Part shown: positions 30,068 through 39,523 of the stretch, one piece after another
Layout: the number at the start of each line of letters is the position of its first letter
How positions within the stretch are numbered: the first letter of the stretch is position 1
Program-made: the position numbers and the translations under genes
Notes under the pieces: generated by a model
What the model was told of the DNA's origin: nothing
Database searches by the model: none
What the model saw: only the letters and a program-made list of their open reading frames with translations
NCBI RefSeq assembly: GCF_019448085.1
Contig: NZ_JAGFNZ010000006.1
Span: 1-64,000, forward strand
DNA length: 64,000 nucleotides
Origin: Caproiciproducens faecalis
GTDB taxonomy: Bacteria; Bacillota; Clostridia; Oscillospirales; Acutalibacteraceae
Reading direction: 5' to 3'

Positions 30068-30102
30068 TACAGTAGACCCCCTGCCCGTTAATAAGTCTTT
30101 TG

Positions 30103-30144
30103 AAGCACAACGGGGCGCAATAAAATCCATGCGCCCCGTTGCTC
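30103..30144 (-). repeat. Stable intercistronic hairpin between nupN and nupO
   Basis: AGCAACGGGGCGCA / TGCGCCCCGTTGTGCT pairs almost perfectly around a roughly 10-nt loop. No T run follows on the minus strand, so it looks like an mRNA-stabilising or attenuating structure rather than a full terminator. It would favour high receptor-to-transporter expression. Confidence 0.7.
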
Positions 30145-30167
30145 AAAAAAAATAGAAAAATGATTAA

Positions 30168-31256
30168 TTATTTGAGTCCTTTTTCGAATTCAGCGAATTC
30201 AGCTTTGTTTGCCGGAGGAGTGATGGTCTTGTCTTTAATCTTGGCTTCGAGCGCAATTGCTGCGTTATAGGTGTCGTCACCCATCAGCTTGTGCTCTTCC
30301 GGAATACCGACAGCGTCTTCGGTCAGGCCGTAAGTGTAAGTCTGGCCGCCGATTTCCTTGCCGTCCATTGCGTCCTTGGAAACGAGTTCAACTGCCTGGT
30401 TAACAAGTTTCAGAGCAGAAGTAAGAACGTTTTCAGGTGCAAGATAAGCCTGGTCACGGTCAACACCGATCGCGTATTTCTTGGCTTCTTTGGCTGCTTC
30501 AATAACGCCAACGCCTACGCCGCCGGCAGCATGGAACACAACATCGCATCCATTGGAGAACATCTTGGTGGCAATAGCCTTGCCCTTAGCGGAATCTGTG
30601 AAGCTTTCAGCATACTGAGAGTCAACGGTAATGGTTTTGCCGAGCTCTTTCGCTGCGTATGCAACACCCGCTCTGTAGCCGTACTCAAACTGGTCGATGA
30701 TGGCGCTGGTCATACCGCCGACAAAACCGACTTTGTTTGTTTTTGTTGTTTTAGCTGCAATGTAGCCGACCAGGAAGGAAGGCTCCTGAGCGCGGAACAT
30801 TACGCCGGTCACGTTTGCTGGGGTTTTCTCATAAGCATTATCTACGATTGCGTAGTTGATGTCAGGATTCTGTTTTGCGGAATTAAGGATGGCGTCGGCC
30901 ATTGCAAAGCCGATACCCCAGATCAGATTGTTGCCGTCGTCGGCAGCCTTATCCAGGTTCGTCGCGTAGTCGGATTCCTGCTTGGACTCGGAATACTTGA
31001 CTGTTACGCCGGTATCCTTGGAAAGCTTCTGCAAACCTTCCCATGCGGACTGGTTGAAGGACTGGTCGTTGACACCGCCGGTATCAGTCACCATGCCGAT
31101 TTTAAAATCGGACGCTGCTGCGGATTCCGCTTTGCTTTCGGCAGCTGAACTGGCTGCTGCTGGTGCTGCGCTGGATGCCGCAGGGGCATTGGAAGAGCAG
31201 GCGGTAACAGAAGCGGTCATCATAACTGCAAGAAAAAGTGCTACAATCTTCTTCAT
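30168..31256 (-). CDS. nupN: BMP-family nucleoside-binding lipoprotein (NupN/YufN-like)
   Basis: 362 residues. It has a lipoprotein signal peptide with lipobox VTAC, an Ala/Ser-rich linker, then a Bmp (PnrA-like) domain: KIGMVTDTGGVNDQSFNQSA, AKGKAIATKMFSNGCDVVFHAAGGVG and GVDRDQAYLAPENVLTS. PnrA-type proteins bind purine and pyrimidine nucleosides. The start at 31256 is fixed by AGGAGG 8 nt upstream; the ATG at 31301 is too early for a signal peptide. Confidence 0.95.
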   Translation of the reverse strand: MKKIVALFLAVMMTASVTACSSNAPAASSAAPAAASSAAESKAESAAASDFKIGMVTDTGGVNDQSFNQSAWEGLQKLSKDTGVTVKYSESKQESDYATNLDKAADDGNNLIWGIGFAMADAILNSAKQNPDINYAIVDNAYEKTPANVTGVMFRAQEPSFLVGYIAAKTTKTNKVGFVGGMTSAIIDQFEYGYRAGVAYAAKELGKTITVDSQYAESFTDSAKGKAIATKMFSNGCDVVFHAAGGVGVGVIEAAKEAKKYAIGVDRDQAYLAPENVLTSALKLVNQAVELVSKDAMDGKEIGGQTYTYGLTEDAVGIPEEHKLMGDDTYNAAIALEAKIKDKTITPPANKAEFAEFEKGLK

Positions 31257-31345
31257 TAATTTTTCCTCCTGATTATTTTTTTTGGATATATGGAATACCA
31301 CGAAAACCGTGATATTGATCCCGTTCTCTATTTATGCCGAAAAAT

Positions 31346-31374
31346 ATCTTACTTTATTTCACCATGTTTTGCAA
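31346..31374 (-). promoter_or_regulatory. Possible internal promoter for nupNOPQ
   Basis: Minus-strand TTGCAA (31369-31374), a 17-base spacer and TAAGAT (31346-31351) in the 134-bp gap before nupN. A short dyad CACG-AAAAC-CGTG follows at about 31302-31314, in the transcribed leader. Its role is unknown and it does not match the LacI-type operator upstream. Confidence 0.5.
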
Positions 31375-31390
31375 GGGCTTTTCAAGAAAG

Positions 31391-32101
31391 TCAGGCGATG
31401 TCCAAAGCGATTTCCATCATCTGGGTAAAGCCGGTCTGTCGCTCCTGGGCTGAGAGGGATTCACCGGTAAACGGGCAGTCAGAGATGGTAAGAAGGCAAA
31501 GCGCGTTTTTATTTGCCCTTGCGGCATTCATGTACAAAGCAGCGGCTTCCATTTCCACCGCCAGAACGCCCATTTTCTTCCACGACGCCAGCGCGTTTTC
31601 GTCGTCGCCGTAAAAAACGTCTGAAGAAAGAACGTTTCCCACCATTGTGTGAACGCCGAGTTTCTCGGCGGAAGTGACCGCTCGTCTGAGCAGGTCATAG
31701 CTGGCAATCGGCGCGAAGGTACCCGGAAGATGATACTGAGACGCGTAATTGGAATCTGTGCAGGCGCCCATACCGACAACAACGTCACGAACATGGACGC
31801 TGTCGGCGATCCCGCCGGCGGAACCGATGCGGATGATGTTTTCCACTCCGTAGAAATTGAAAAGCTCATAGGTGTAGATGCCGACGGAAGGCATTCCCAT
31901 ACCGCCGCCCATTACGGATACGCGCTTGCCCTTGTACGTTCCCGTGTAACCGAGCATATTGCGCACAGTGTTAAAGCACACCGTGTCAGTCAGATAGGTT
32001 TCAGCGATAAATTTGGCACGGAGCGGGTCACCCGGCATCAGGACGGTTTTTGCAATTTCTCCCTCTTTGGCTCCATTGTGGGGCGTTGGTACGTTAGACA
32101 T
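31391..32101 (-). CDS. deoD: Purine nucleoside phosphorylase, DeoD type
   Basis: 236 residues of the hexameric NP-I family. Motifs: [13 protein letters not shown] (phosphate loop), [33 protein letters not shown] and ISD (catalytic Asp in [10 protein letters not shown]). It splits purine (deoxy)nucleosides with phosphate. The start at 32101 has GAGGAG upstream. It lies 13 bp after deoB. Confidence 0.95.
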   Translation of the reverse strand: MSNVPTPHNGAKEGEIAKTVLMPGDPLRAKFIAETYLTDTVCFNTVRNMLGYTGTYKGKRVSVMGGGMGMPSVGIYTYELFNFYGVENIIRIGSAGGIADSVHVRDVVVGMGACTDSNYASQYHLPGTFAPIASYDLLRRAVTSAEKLGVHTMVGNVLSSDVFYGDDENALASWKKMGVLAVEMEAAALYMNAARANKNALCLLTISDCPFTGESLSAQERQTGFTQMMEIALDIA

Positions 32102-32114
32102 AAGTTTCTCCTCT

Positions 32115-33284
32115 TCAGTCGACAATATTTTTCAGTTGGGAAGTACCGGTAATTTCCGGCTTTACCCCGAAATAATCAAGAATCGTGGCAGCGATATCGG
32201 CAAAGGTCGGCAAAGTGCCCAGATTGGCCCCGGCTTTCACATGTTTGCCGCAAATCACCCACGGCGTGTACTCCCGAGAATGGTCGGTAGAAGGCGTAAT
32301 CGGGTCGCAGCCGTGATCCGCCGTAATCATCAGCAGGTCGTCTTCCCGCAGTCCCGCCAGAATTTCCGGCAGTTTTTCATCAAAATAGGTCAGCCCTTTT
32401 GCGTACCCGTCCACATCGTTCCGGTGACCGTACAGCATGTCAAAATCAACCAGATTGATAAAGCACAGGCCGTCAAATTCTTCTTTGGTCAATTCGATGG
32501 TCCGTTCAATTCCTTCCTCGTTGCCCTTTGTCCTCATAAAACGGGTAATTCCCTTGCCGGCGAAAATATCGTTGATTTTCCCGACTGCGATTACGTCGTG
32601 ACCGCCCTCCTTGAGCTGATCCAGCATGGTTGTCTTCGGCGGCAGCAGGGAAAAGTCGTGACGGTTCGTTGTGCGGGTATAATCAGGATAGGTTCCGACA
32701 AACGGCCTTGCAATGACCCGGCCGACGCCGTGTTCGCCCACCAGCAACTCTCTGGCAATCTGGCAGTAGCGGTAAAGCTCCTCTACGGGAACAAGTTCTT
32801 CATTTGCCGCTATTTGAAAGACGCTGTCCGCAGAAGTGTAAACAATAAGCGCGCCCGTTTCGGCGTGTTCTCTGCCGTAATCACGAATAACATCGGTACC
32901 GGAATAGGGCTTGTTGCAGATGACCCTGCGGCCCGTCTTTTCCTCAAACGCGCGGATAACCTCCGGCGGAAAACCATCCGGATAAGTCGGCAGCGGCTTT
33001 GGAGAATTGATCCCCGCAATTTCCCAGTGGCCGATGGTGGTATCTTTCCCCTTGGAAACTTCCCTCAGACGCGCAACCGCGCCCGCGGGATGCTCTACCC
33101 CCGGGCGGCAGGTAACACCGTCAATGTTAAAAAGCCCCAGCTTCCGCATATTGGGCATAGTAAAATAACTGCTTGTCGCGGCGGCCGCGAGCGTGTTGCT
33201 TCCCACGTCGCCATACTCAGCGGCGTCCGGCTCTTCCCCGATACCGACACTGTCAAGCACAATCAAAAAAACGCGTTTATTCAT
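32115..33284 (-). CDS. deoB: Phosphopentomutase
   Basis: 389 residues of the alkaline-phosphatase superfamily. N-terminal metal site [12 protein letters not shown], substrate-site segment [13 protein letters not shown]-terminal metal site ITADHGCDP with DHSREYTPW. It interconverts (deoxy)ribose-1- and -5-phosphate, linking DeoD/PyNP to DeoC. The SD AAAGGCGG is upstream of the ATG. Confidence 0.97.
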   Translation of the reverse strand: MNKRVFLIVLDSVGIGEEPDAAEYGDVGSNTLAAAATSSYFTMPNMRKLGLFNIDGVTCRPGVEHPAGAVARLREVSKGKDTTIGHWEIAGINSPKPLPTYPDGFPPEVIRAFEEKTGRRVICNKPYSGTDVIRDYGREHAETGALIVYTSADSVFQIAANEELVPVEELYRYCQIARELLVGEHGVGRVIARPFVGTYPDYTRTTNRHDFSLLPPKTTMLDQLKEGGHDVIAVGKINDIFAGKGITRFMRTKGNEEGIERTIELTKEEFDGLCFINLVDFDMLYGHRNDVDGYAKGLTYFDEKLPEILAGLREDDLLMITADHGCDPITPSTDHSREYTPWVICGKHVKAGANLGTLPTFADIAATILDYFGVKPEITGTSQLKNIVD

Positions 33285-33302
33285 AATTTCCGCCTTTCTT
33301 TC

Positions 33303-34298
33303 TCAACCGGGAATTCTTGTTGTCTGCCCCATTTGCAGGGAAACAGGCAAAACATTTTCTCTGGAACTAATCTTCCCATTTGCTACCTGATCTATTATCA
33401 ATTTTGCCGCAAGACGGCCGATTTCTTCAATCGGCTGTACCACAGTGGTCAGTGCCGGCGTCATCAGTGAGCTGAGCTCAATCCCGTCGTATCCCACGAT
33501 CATGATGTCGTCCGGAACTTTTCTGCCCTGTTCGAACAGTACCTTGTAAAGAGACATTGCGGTCATATCGCTTAAAGCCAAAATTCCATCCACATGCGGA
33601 AAACGTTTGAGAAGCTCCCGCGAGCTTTCCCTCACATCCGCGCTGTACTGACTTTCCATAAACAGCGGCTGAATCCCGTGTTCGTTGCAGGCATCCACAT
33701 ACCCCAAAAAGCGCTGGCTTCCGCTGGAATACTTCTGCGGCCCGCGCATGAGGACAATATGGCGGCACCCGCACTCAATCAGATGCTCGGTGGCAAGCCG
33801 CCCGCCCGAGTAATTATCGGACTGAACCACGGCGGTGTAGCGGCTGCCCGCGTCTTTGTCCAGGGCGACAACCGGCAGCGGACAGTTCCGGATTTCCTCA
33901 TCCAGATTGTCGTTGTTCGCGGTAATAATAATGCCGTCCGCATTCATGGCGGTCAGCATATTGATATAGGCGACTTCCTTCTTTGGATTTTCGTCTGAGT
34001 TGCACAGAATCATTTTATAGCCGTTCTGAAACGCCTCATCTTCAATTGCCCGACCGATCTCAGTCAGAAAGACGTTCAGGATGCTCGGCACAATATATCC
34101 GATAATTTTGGAAGATTTTTTGTAGAGCGAACGCGCAATTTCGTTCGGTTTGAAACCGGTTGCTTCTATCGCTTCCAAAACGCGTTTCACTTTTTCTTCG
34201 CTTACCCTTGCCGTCCCGTTGATGACACGAGACACTGTTGCCGACGACACACCGGCCAATCTCGCCACATCGCTGATCTGAGCCAAAATCATCACCAT
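33303..34298 (-). CDS. LacI-family transcriptional regulator
   Basis: About 331 residues. An N-terminal helix-turn-helix (ISDVARLAGVSSATVSRVING) and hinge YKKSSKIIGYIVPSI precede a periplasmic-binding-like effector domain. As first gene of the nucleoside locus with an operator over its own promoter, it very likely represses the locus and itself and responds to a nucleoside or pentose. Several Met codons lie near the start; 34298 has AGGAAAG 2-6 nt upstream and begins just before the HTH. Confidence 0.9.
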   Translation of the reverse strand: MVMILAQISDVARLAGVSSATVSRVINGTARVSEEKVKRVLEAIEATGFKPNEIARSLYKKSSKIIGYIVPSILNVFLTEIGRAIEDEAFQNGYKMILCNSDENPKKEVAYINMLTAMNADGIIITANNDNLDEEIRNCPLPVVALDKDAGSRYTAVVQSDNYSGGRLATEHLIECGCRHIVLMRGPQKYSSGSQRFLGYVDACNEHGIQPLFMESQYSADVRESSRELLKRFPHVDGILALSDMTAMSLYKVLFEQGRKVPDDIMIVGYDGIELSSLMTPALTTVVQPIEEIGRLAAKLIIDQVANGKISSRENVLPVSLQMGQTTRIPG

Positions 34299-34348
34299 AA
34301 CTTTCCTGTTAAAAAATGCGGTTGAAAAAATCTCTTTTGACACTATTT

Positions 34349-34364
34349 ATGAAACCGGTTTCAT
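34349..34364. promoter_or_regulatory. LacI-type operator (16-bp perfect palindrome)
   Basis: ATGAAACCGGTTTCAT is a perfect dyad with the central CG expected of LacI/GalR operators. It sits about 10 bp downstream of the -10 box, over the expected transcription start of the regulator gene, so binding would block initiation. Confidence 0.88.
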
Positions 34365-34373
34365 AATATTTTC

Positions 34374-34402
34374 ATTTTACATCTTAGCTTTTAAAATGTC
34401 AA
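34374..34402 (-). promoter_or_regulatory. Promoter of the nucleoside salvage locus
   Basis: Minus-strand TTGACA (34397-34402), a 17-base spacer and TAAAAT (34374-34379), directly upstream of the palindromic operator. Confidence 0.8.
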
Positions 34403-34549
34403 TATTTTTCCAGTATAAGACTGTTTTTTTGTTTACAATGAACATGGAACGCCGTATTTTTCTGTGCGAAACCTGTCTTAATAATCATTATTATATTACA
34501 ATAAGCAAAATACTTCCAGTGCTTTCCTGAAATAATTTCAAAATCTTCT

Positions 34550-35455
34550 TTATAATATCTTTTTCTTTTTGAAAAAAAGAATGCAGACGATCACAACAGC
34601 CACCGAAAGCCCCGCGGCAAAGGCGTACCCGTACGGCCACTGAAGTTCCGGCATATATTTAAAATTCATGCCATACCAGCCGACCAAAAGGGTGAGGGGA
34701 AGAAAAATGGCGGTAATCACGGTAAAAAGCTTCATAATGGCGTTCAGCCCGATGTCCACCTGGGACTGATATGCCTCCCTTACCTGAGTGATATAATCGC
34801 GCAGGTTCAGAACGCTTCGGTTCAGGCGGTCCACGCGAGCCGTAAACATCTTAAAGTAGCGCAACGCGCCGGACGTTAAAATCCCGTTGGCGTTTTCTTC
34901 AATACTCTCCGCGACATCCAGCAGCTGCTCATAGTATTTTTTATAGAACATCAGCCTTTTCCGCAATCCAATGATATCTTTAATAAAATCCTCGTTCGCG
35001 CCTTCCATCACCCCTTCTTCCAGAGCGGAGATTTCCTCTTCCAGCGCTTCCAGTTCTTCAGAATCATGAATGGTCAGGTTATTAAAAAATGCATAAAGGA
35101 TCCTCGTAATATTCAAATTGGAGGTTCTGTTGCTGGCGAAGGTATCCAGCACATCCTGTACCGCGCGGTTTTCCCGGTTGCTGACAAAGACAATCTGATT
35201 CGGCATGATATACAGCCCGATCCGATGGGTCAGATACCGCTCGCCCTCATTGACCACATTCAGCAGAATAAAGTCGTACCCGTCGTACGCCTCCAGTTTG
35301 GCGGGTCCCGGATTCGCGCACTCGTCAAAGGTGTGGGGCGCCGCGGAAAAATGACCGGCGTGCAGCTCCTCCGGCGTACAGACACAAACGGTATCCGGCG
35401 CAAACGGAGTTTCCGCTGCCTCAAGAATTTCTTTTGTAATTCGATAGCACTTCAT
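34550..35455 (-). CDS. corA: CorA-family magnesium/divalent cation channel
   Basis: About 301 residues. A soluble N-terminal domain and long helices are followed by two C-terminal membrane helices. The signature YGMNF precedes the loop and the last helix, which ends in a lysine-rich tail (FFKKKK). The ATG at 35455 is preferred over 35461 because AGGGG is only 1 nt from the latter. Monocistronic. Confidence 0.93.
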   Translation of the reverse strand: MKCYRITKEILEAAETPFAPDTVCVCTPEELHAGHFSAAPHTFDECANPGPAKLEAYDGYDFILLNVVNEGERYLTHRIGLYIMPNQIVFVSNRENRAVQDVLDTFASNRTSNLNITRILYAFFNNLTIHDSEELEALEEEISALEEGVMEGANEDFIKDIIGLRKRLMFYKKYYEQLLDVAESIEENANGILTSGALRYFKMFTARVDRLNRSVLNLRDYITQVREAYQSQVDIGLNAIMKLFTVITAIFLPLTLLVGWYGMNFKYMPELQWPYGYAFAAGLSVAVVIVCILFFKKKKIL

Positions 35456-35560
35456 AGCCATACCCCTATTCTTTCAATTCCCACTCGACGGCGGTCTCTC
35501 CGCACACGGGTTTGACAAATTAATACCATTGTAGCAAAATACACCCTTTATTTCAACGCC

Positions 35561-35595
35561 AAAACACCTGTACGGAAAAACCGTACAGGTGTTTT
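35561..35595 (-). terminator. metNIQ terminator
   Basis: AAAACACCTGTACGG / CCGTACAGGTGTTTT perfect stem with an AAAAA/TTTTT loop, 17 nt after the metQ stop. Confidence 0.9.
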
Positions 35596-35611
35596 AGGCA
35601 ATTGTTTTCGC

Positions 35612-36463
35612 TTATTTTACGGGAACAACAGCTCCATTAAACGTATTGGTAATAAAGGTTTTGATTTCATCGCTCTTGAGAACCTCGATCAGAGCCTTGA
35701 TGTCCTCACGGCTTTCGTCGCCCTCACGGACGGCGATAATGTTGGCGTAGGTGGCCGCGGCAAGAGAATCGTTCGCTTCCACTGCGAGCGCGTCGGTAAC
35801 CTTCAGGCTGCCTTCCAGCGCATAGTTGCCGTTAATAACAGCCAGATCCACGTCAGGCAGGGTGCGCACGAGCTGCGCGGCTTCAATCTCCGTAAACTTC
35901 AGGTTCTTCGGATTCTCTGCAATATCCTTCTGGGTGGCGGTGATGCCCGTGCCGTCCTTCAGTTTAATCAGTCCCTGGTCCTGAAGCAATAAAAGCGCTC
36001 TGGCTTCGTTGGAAGTATCGTTCGGAACCGCGATGGTCGCGCCGTCCTTCAGATCGGCAAGAGCCTTGGTTTTTCCGGCGTAAATGCCGAACGGCTCGTA
36101 GTGAATGGAGCCCGCGGAAACAATCTTGGTTCCGTTTTCCTTATTGAACTCATCCAAATACGGCTGATGCTGGAAATAGTTGGCGTCCAGATCCTTGCTT
36201 TCCAGAGCGGTGTTCGGAAGAACATAATCGGAGAATTCTCTGATTTCAAGATCGTAGCCCTTTTCTTTCAGAAGCTTGGCGGCCTCCTTCAAAATAATAG
36301 CGTGCGGAGTCGGGGATGCGCCAATCACAATTTTCTTGGCAGCCGCCGTGCTTTGCGCGGTGCTTGCAGCGGCAGCGGAGGACGCGGCTCCGGATTTTGC
36401 ACAGCCTGTGAATACGGAAACGGATATTGCCGCGAGTAATAATATAGATAACAGTTTTTTCAT
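35612..36463 (-). CDS. metQ: Methionine ABC transporter substrate-binding lipoprotein
   Basis: 283 residues. Lipoprotein signal with lipobox FTGC (Cys21), then a NlpA/MetQ domain: KIVIGASPTPHAIIL, YFQHQPYLDEFN, VPNDTSNEARAL and NGNYAL. It delivers D/L-methionine to MetNI. Gene order metN-metI-metQ supports the assignment over other NlpA proteins. Confidence 0.95.
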   Translation of the reverse strand: MKKLLSILLLAAISVSVFTGCAKSGAASSAAAASTAQSTAAAKKIVIGASPTPHAIILKEAAKLLKEKGYDLEIREFSDYVLPNTALESKDLDANYFQHQPYLDEFNKENGTKIVSAGSIHYEPFGIYAGKTKALADLKDGATIAVPNDTSNEARALLLLQDQGLIKLKDGTGITATQKDIAENPKNLKFTEIEAAQLVRTLPDVDLAVINGNYALEGSLKVTDALAVEANDSLAAATYANIIAVREGDESREDIKALIEVLKSDEIKTFITNTFNGAVVPVK

Positions 36464-36491
36464 GATAAACCCCCAAATTTAAATAGTAAAA

Positions 36492-37154
36492 TTATTTCTT
36501 CCTTTTATCGCTCAGCCCGGCGGCTTTCATGCCGATGCCCTGAAGCACCTGCACAATGACGACCAGCAGAACCGTAGCGATCAGCATCATCTCGCCCTGC
36601 CAGCGGTAAAGCCCGTAGTTGATGGCAATGGTGCCCAGTCCGCCGCCGCCGACAACGCCGGCCATGGCGGAATACCCCAGAATGGTTGTGACCGCAATGG
36701 CACAGCCAACAATCAGGGACGGCTTTGATTCCGGAATCAGAACCTTCCAGATAATCTGGAAGTCGGACGCGCCCATGGACTGAGCGGCTTCGATCACGCC
36801 GATGTCGATTTCCTTCAGTGAAGACTCTACCAGCCTTGCGATAAAGGGCGCCGCCGACAACGTCAGCGGAACAATCGTCGCTGTGGCGCCGATTGCAGTC
36901 CCCGCCACCAGCCTGGTAAACGGGAAGATAGCAATCATCAAAATCAGGAACGGGATGGAACGGGTCAGATTGACGATTACATCCAGTACCTTATATACGG
37001 AAGCGTGCGGGCGGATCCCGTCCTTTGCGCTGGTGAACAGCAGGATTCCCACGGGCAATCCGATCAGATAGGCGAACAGTGTAGACGCCAGTACCATATA
37101 CAGGGTTTCACCAATACCCTGCACCAACATGCTCAGCGTTGACTCATCCCACAT
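36492..37154 (-). CDS. metI: Methionine ABC transporter permease
   Basis: 220 residues with five hydrophobic segments and the EAA coupling loop EAAQSMGASDFQIIWKVLIP. It overlaps metN by 11 bp, typical of the MetNIQ importer. Confidence 0.95.
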   Translation of the reverse strand: MWDESTLSMLVQGIGETLYMVLASTLFAYLIGLPVGILLFTSAKDGIRPHASVYKVLDVIVNLTRSIPFLILMIAIFPFTRLVAGTAIGATATIVPLTLSAAPFIARLVESSLKEIDIGVIEAAQSMGASDFQIIWKVLIPESKPSLIVGCAIAVTTILGYSAMAGVVGGGGLGTIAINYGLYRWQGEMMLIATVLLVVIVQVLQGIGMKAAGLSDKRKK

Positions 37155-38157
37155 AACCGTTCACCTCCTCTGCGGACAGACCTTTCGCGCGTACATAGGC
37201 AAACATTTTCTGCGCCAGAGCCTCATCCTGCGGCAGTTGAACCACCATTTGGCCAAATGCCTTACCGTCTATGTCTTTGGTGTCTGCGTACATAATGTTC
37301 ACGGGAGCCTTGCAGTCGAGAACCATATTCGCAATGATCGGTTCAAAAGAAGAATTCCCGTCAAACACAATCCGCATACATCGCTTGCTTATCATTTTAT
37401 CGGAAAGCTTCCCCTCCGGATAAACCAGCTTTTGCGCCGCCGCCGTCTGGGGCCGGTGGAAAATATCCTCCACTGCGCCGAATTCGGCGATCTGACTGTT
37501 GTCAATAATCGCGACGCGATTGCAGATTTCTTCTATTACGCTCATCTGGTGCGTAATAATCACAATCGTAATGCCCATACGGCGGTTGATATCTTTCAGC
37601 AAAGCCAATATGGACGTCGTGGTGGTCGGGTCGAGTGCGCTGGTGGCTTCGTCGCATAAAAGCACCTTTGGATTCGTCGCGAGTGCGCGGGCAATGGCCA
37701 CACGCTGTTTCTGACCGCCGGAAAGCTGCGCAGGGTAAGCCTGCGCCCTGTCGGTCAACCCGACAAGCTCCAGAAGTTCTTTGGCTCTTTTCCTTGCAGA
37801 AGTCTTATCCACACCCGCAAGTTCCAACGGGAAACAAATATTCTGTTCCGCCGTACGCTGCATCAAAAGATTGAACTGCTGGAAAATCATTCCCATGGAA
37901 CGCCGCACCTTGCGCAAATCCTTGCTGCTCAGGCTGGAAAGATCGTGCCCGTCAAACAGCACGGTTCCTTCCGTGGGCTTTTCCAGCATATTGATACATC
38001 GCACCAACGTACTCTTACCGGCGCCGCTCATACCGATAATGCCATAAATATCGCCTTTTTCAATCGTCAGATTAATATTGTTTAACGCGCGCACCTCAGA
38101 GTCCTTTGTGCGGAAGGTCTTGCTCAGCGATTGAATTTCGATAATAGCCTCGCTCAA
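37144..38157 (-). CDS. metN: Methionine ABC transporter ATPase with NIL domain
   Basis: 337 residues. Walker A GMSGAGKST (42-50), signature LSGGQKQRVAIARAL, Walker B LLCDEATSALD, then a C-terminal NIL ferredoxin-like domain (about 260-337) that senses methionine and inhibits transport. The start codon is TTG at 38157 with GAGGGGGTG upstream. Confidence 0.95.
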   Translation of the reverse strand: MSEAIIEIQSLSKTFRTKDSEVRALNNINLTIEKGDIYGIIGMSGAGKSTLVRCINMLEKPTEGTVLFDGHDLSSLSSKDLRKVRRSMGMIFQQFNLLMQRTAEQNICFPLELAGVDKTSARKRAKELLELVGLTDRAQAYPAQLSGGQKQRVAIARALATNPKVLLCDEATSALDPTTTTSILALLKDINRRMGITIVIITHQMSVIEEICNRVAIIDNSQIAEFGAVEDIFHRPQTAAAQKLVYPEGKLSDKMISKRCMRIVFDGNSSFEPIIANMVLDCKAPVNIMYADTKDIDGKAFGQMVVQLPQDEALAQKMFAYVRAKGLSAEEVNGYVG

Positions 38158-38195
38158 ACCGGCACCCCCTCAAATACATTACTAAACATATAGGA

Positions 38196-38224
38196 ATTAT
38201 ATTAAACATTGAATAATTTGTCAA
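38196..38224 (-). promoter_or_regulatory. metNIQ promoter
   Basis: Minus-strand TTGACA (38219-38224), a 17-base spacer and TATAAT (38196-38201). It is consensus at both boxes. Only about 38 nt lie between the -10 and the start codon, too short for a SAM riboswitch, so control must come from a protein or the NIL domain. Confidence 0.85.
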
Positions 38225-38253
38225 TGCATATTGCAAAAATAAATAAAATTAAC

Positions 38254-38916
38254 TTAAAGATCCGTCTTCCGCGCGACAAGCGCCTTGATTTTAATCCCTT
38301 TTTCCAGAAACATTTTCTCATGCTCCGTCAACACATTCCCCTGCTGCCCGCCGGCGTGAAGGTCATAGGTGATTGACAGGATCTCGAACCCGCTTTCTTC
38401 AAAATACACCAGCGAGTCGTCAAAAAGGGCGTCGTCGTCCGTTTTGAAGTGGATCTCCCCGTTTTTCGTCAGAATCTGCCTGTAGTTTTCCAACTGGCGG
38501 GGATAGGTCAGACGCCGTTTGTGGTGCTTGGCCTTCGGCCACGGATTGCAGAAATTAATGTAGATTCTTTCCACCGTATCGTCCGCATTCATCACCGTCA
38601 GAATCCGCTCAATATCCTGTGCGATCAGCACGACGTTGTCGGGCTTTGCGTTTTTCTCTTGAAACGCCTGTTCGATATATCGTTTTGCCGGACCGAGCAC
38701 GGTATCTTTCAGATCAATGCCCATATAATTAATCTGCGGATTTTCCGGAGCAAGCCCGGCGATAAAAAGCCCCTTTCCACAGCCAAGCTCCAGATGGATG
38801 GGCTGCTGCCTCTGAAAAAAGCTGTGCCATTTACCAATATACTGTGCGGGATCGCGGACAAAAAAATCGCACGCGTCCAGTTCCGGCGCGGCCCACGGTT
38901 TATTGCGCATTCTCAT
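38254..38916 (-). CDS. trmB: tRNA (guanine-N7)-methyltransferase
   Basis: About 220 residues. The start MRMRNKPWA is the conserved N-terminus of TrmB, so 38916 is chosen over the TTG at 38925. SAM site LELGCGKGLFIAGLA (about 42-56), then IYINFCNPWPKAKHHKRRL, the catalytic/tRNA-binding signature. It makes m7G46 in tRNAs. It lies just after the YbaK-like gene. Confidence 0.95.
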   Translation of the reverse strand: MRMRNKPWAAPELDACDFFVRDPAQYIGKWHSFFQRQQPIHLELGCGKGLFIAGLAPENPQINYMGIDLKDTVLGPAKRYIEQAFQEKNAKPDNVVLIAQDIERILTVMNADDTVERIYINFCNPWPKAKHHKRRLTYPRQLENYRQILTKNGEIHFKTDDDALFDDSLVYFEESGFEILSITYDLHAGGQQGNVLTEHEKMFLEKGIKIKALVARKTDL

Positions 38917-38928
38917 GATTTCCAACCC

Positions 38929-39417
38929 TTATCCTTTTTCTTGCGAATCCTGCCAGTTTTTGCAGACATCGACCCATTTTACACTTTCCGATACCTTGAA
39001 CAGCTCGTCGCAGCTCAGTTCCACACAGGAGCTGGCGCTGCCGCCCGCCGGATAGATTGTGGCGAACCGCTTCAGCGACTGGTCGCAGTAGACTTTGGCA
39101 CAGGGCGGATTTCCAAAGGGACAGACGCCCCCCACACGGTACCCGGTCAGTATTTCCACTTCATCGGGAGCAAGCATTTTGGCCTTTGTCTGGAATTCAG
39201 CCTTGAATTTCGCGTTATCCACCTTGGCGTCTCCTGCCGCAACAACGATCACGCACCCGCCGTCACTGTGGAAAGAGATTGACTTGGCTATACGCGCTTC
39301 CTCTACGTTCAGCGCCTGTGCGGCCAGTTCCACCGTTGCGCTGGAAACCGAAAATTCGCGCAGCCGGTCTTCCATGCCGTATTTCTTTAAATAATCCCTT
39401 ACTTTTTGAACCGACAT
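38929..39417 (-). CDS. YbaK/EbsC-type aminoacyl-tRNA deacylase
   Basis: 162 residues. The YbaK domain is recognised by the conserved Lys in IAKSISFHS, GDAKVDNAKF, and the GGVCPFGNP loop with Gly-Gly and Pro. These proteins hydrolyse mischarged tRNAs (often Cys-tRNA-Pro). Which substrate applies cannot be told. Co-transcribed with trmB. Confidence 0.9.
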   Translation of the reverse strand: MSVQKVRDYLKKYGMEDRLREFSVSSATVELAAQALNVEEARIAKSISFHSDGGCVIVVAAGDAKVDNAKFKAEFQTKAKMLAPDEVEILTGYRVGGVCPFGNPPCAKVYCDQSLKRFATIYPAGGSASSCVELSCDELFKVSESVKWVDVCKNWQDSQEKG

Positions 39418-39523
39418 TTTTTCCTCCGATTTGATAGGGAAATCATCCCTGTTTTAAGAGATAATGGCATTTGAATCAGCAGGATTTCCCTGCTGTATTC
39501 TGATGAATTCCTGAATTCTTTAT

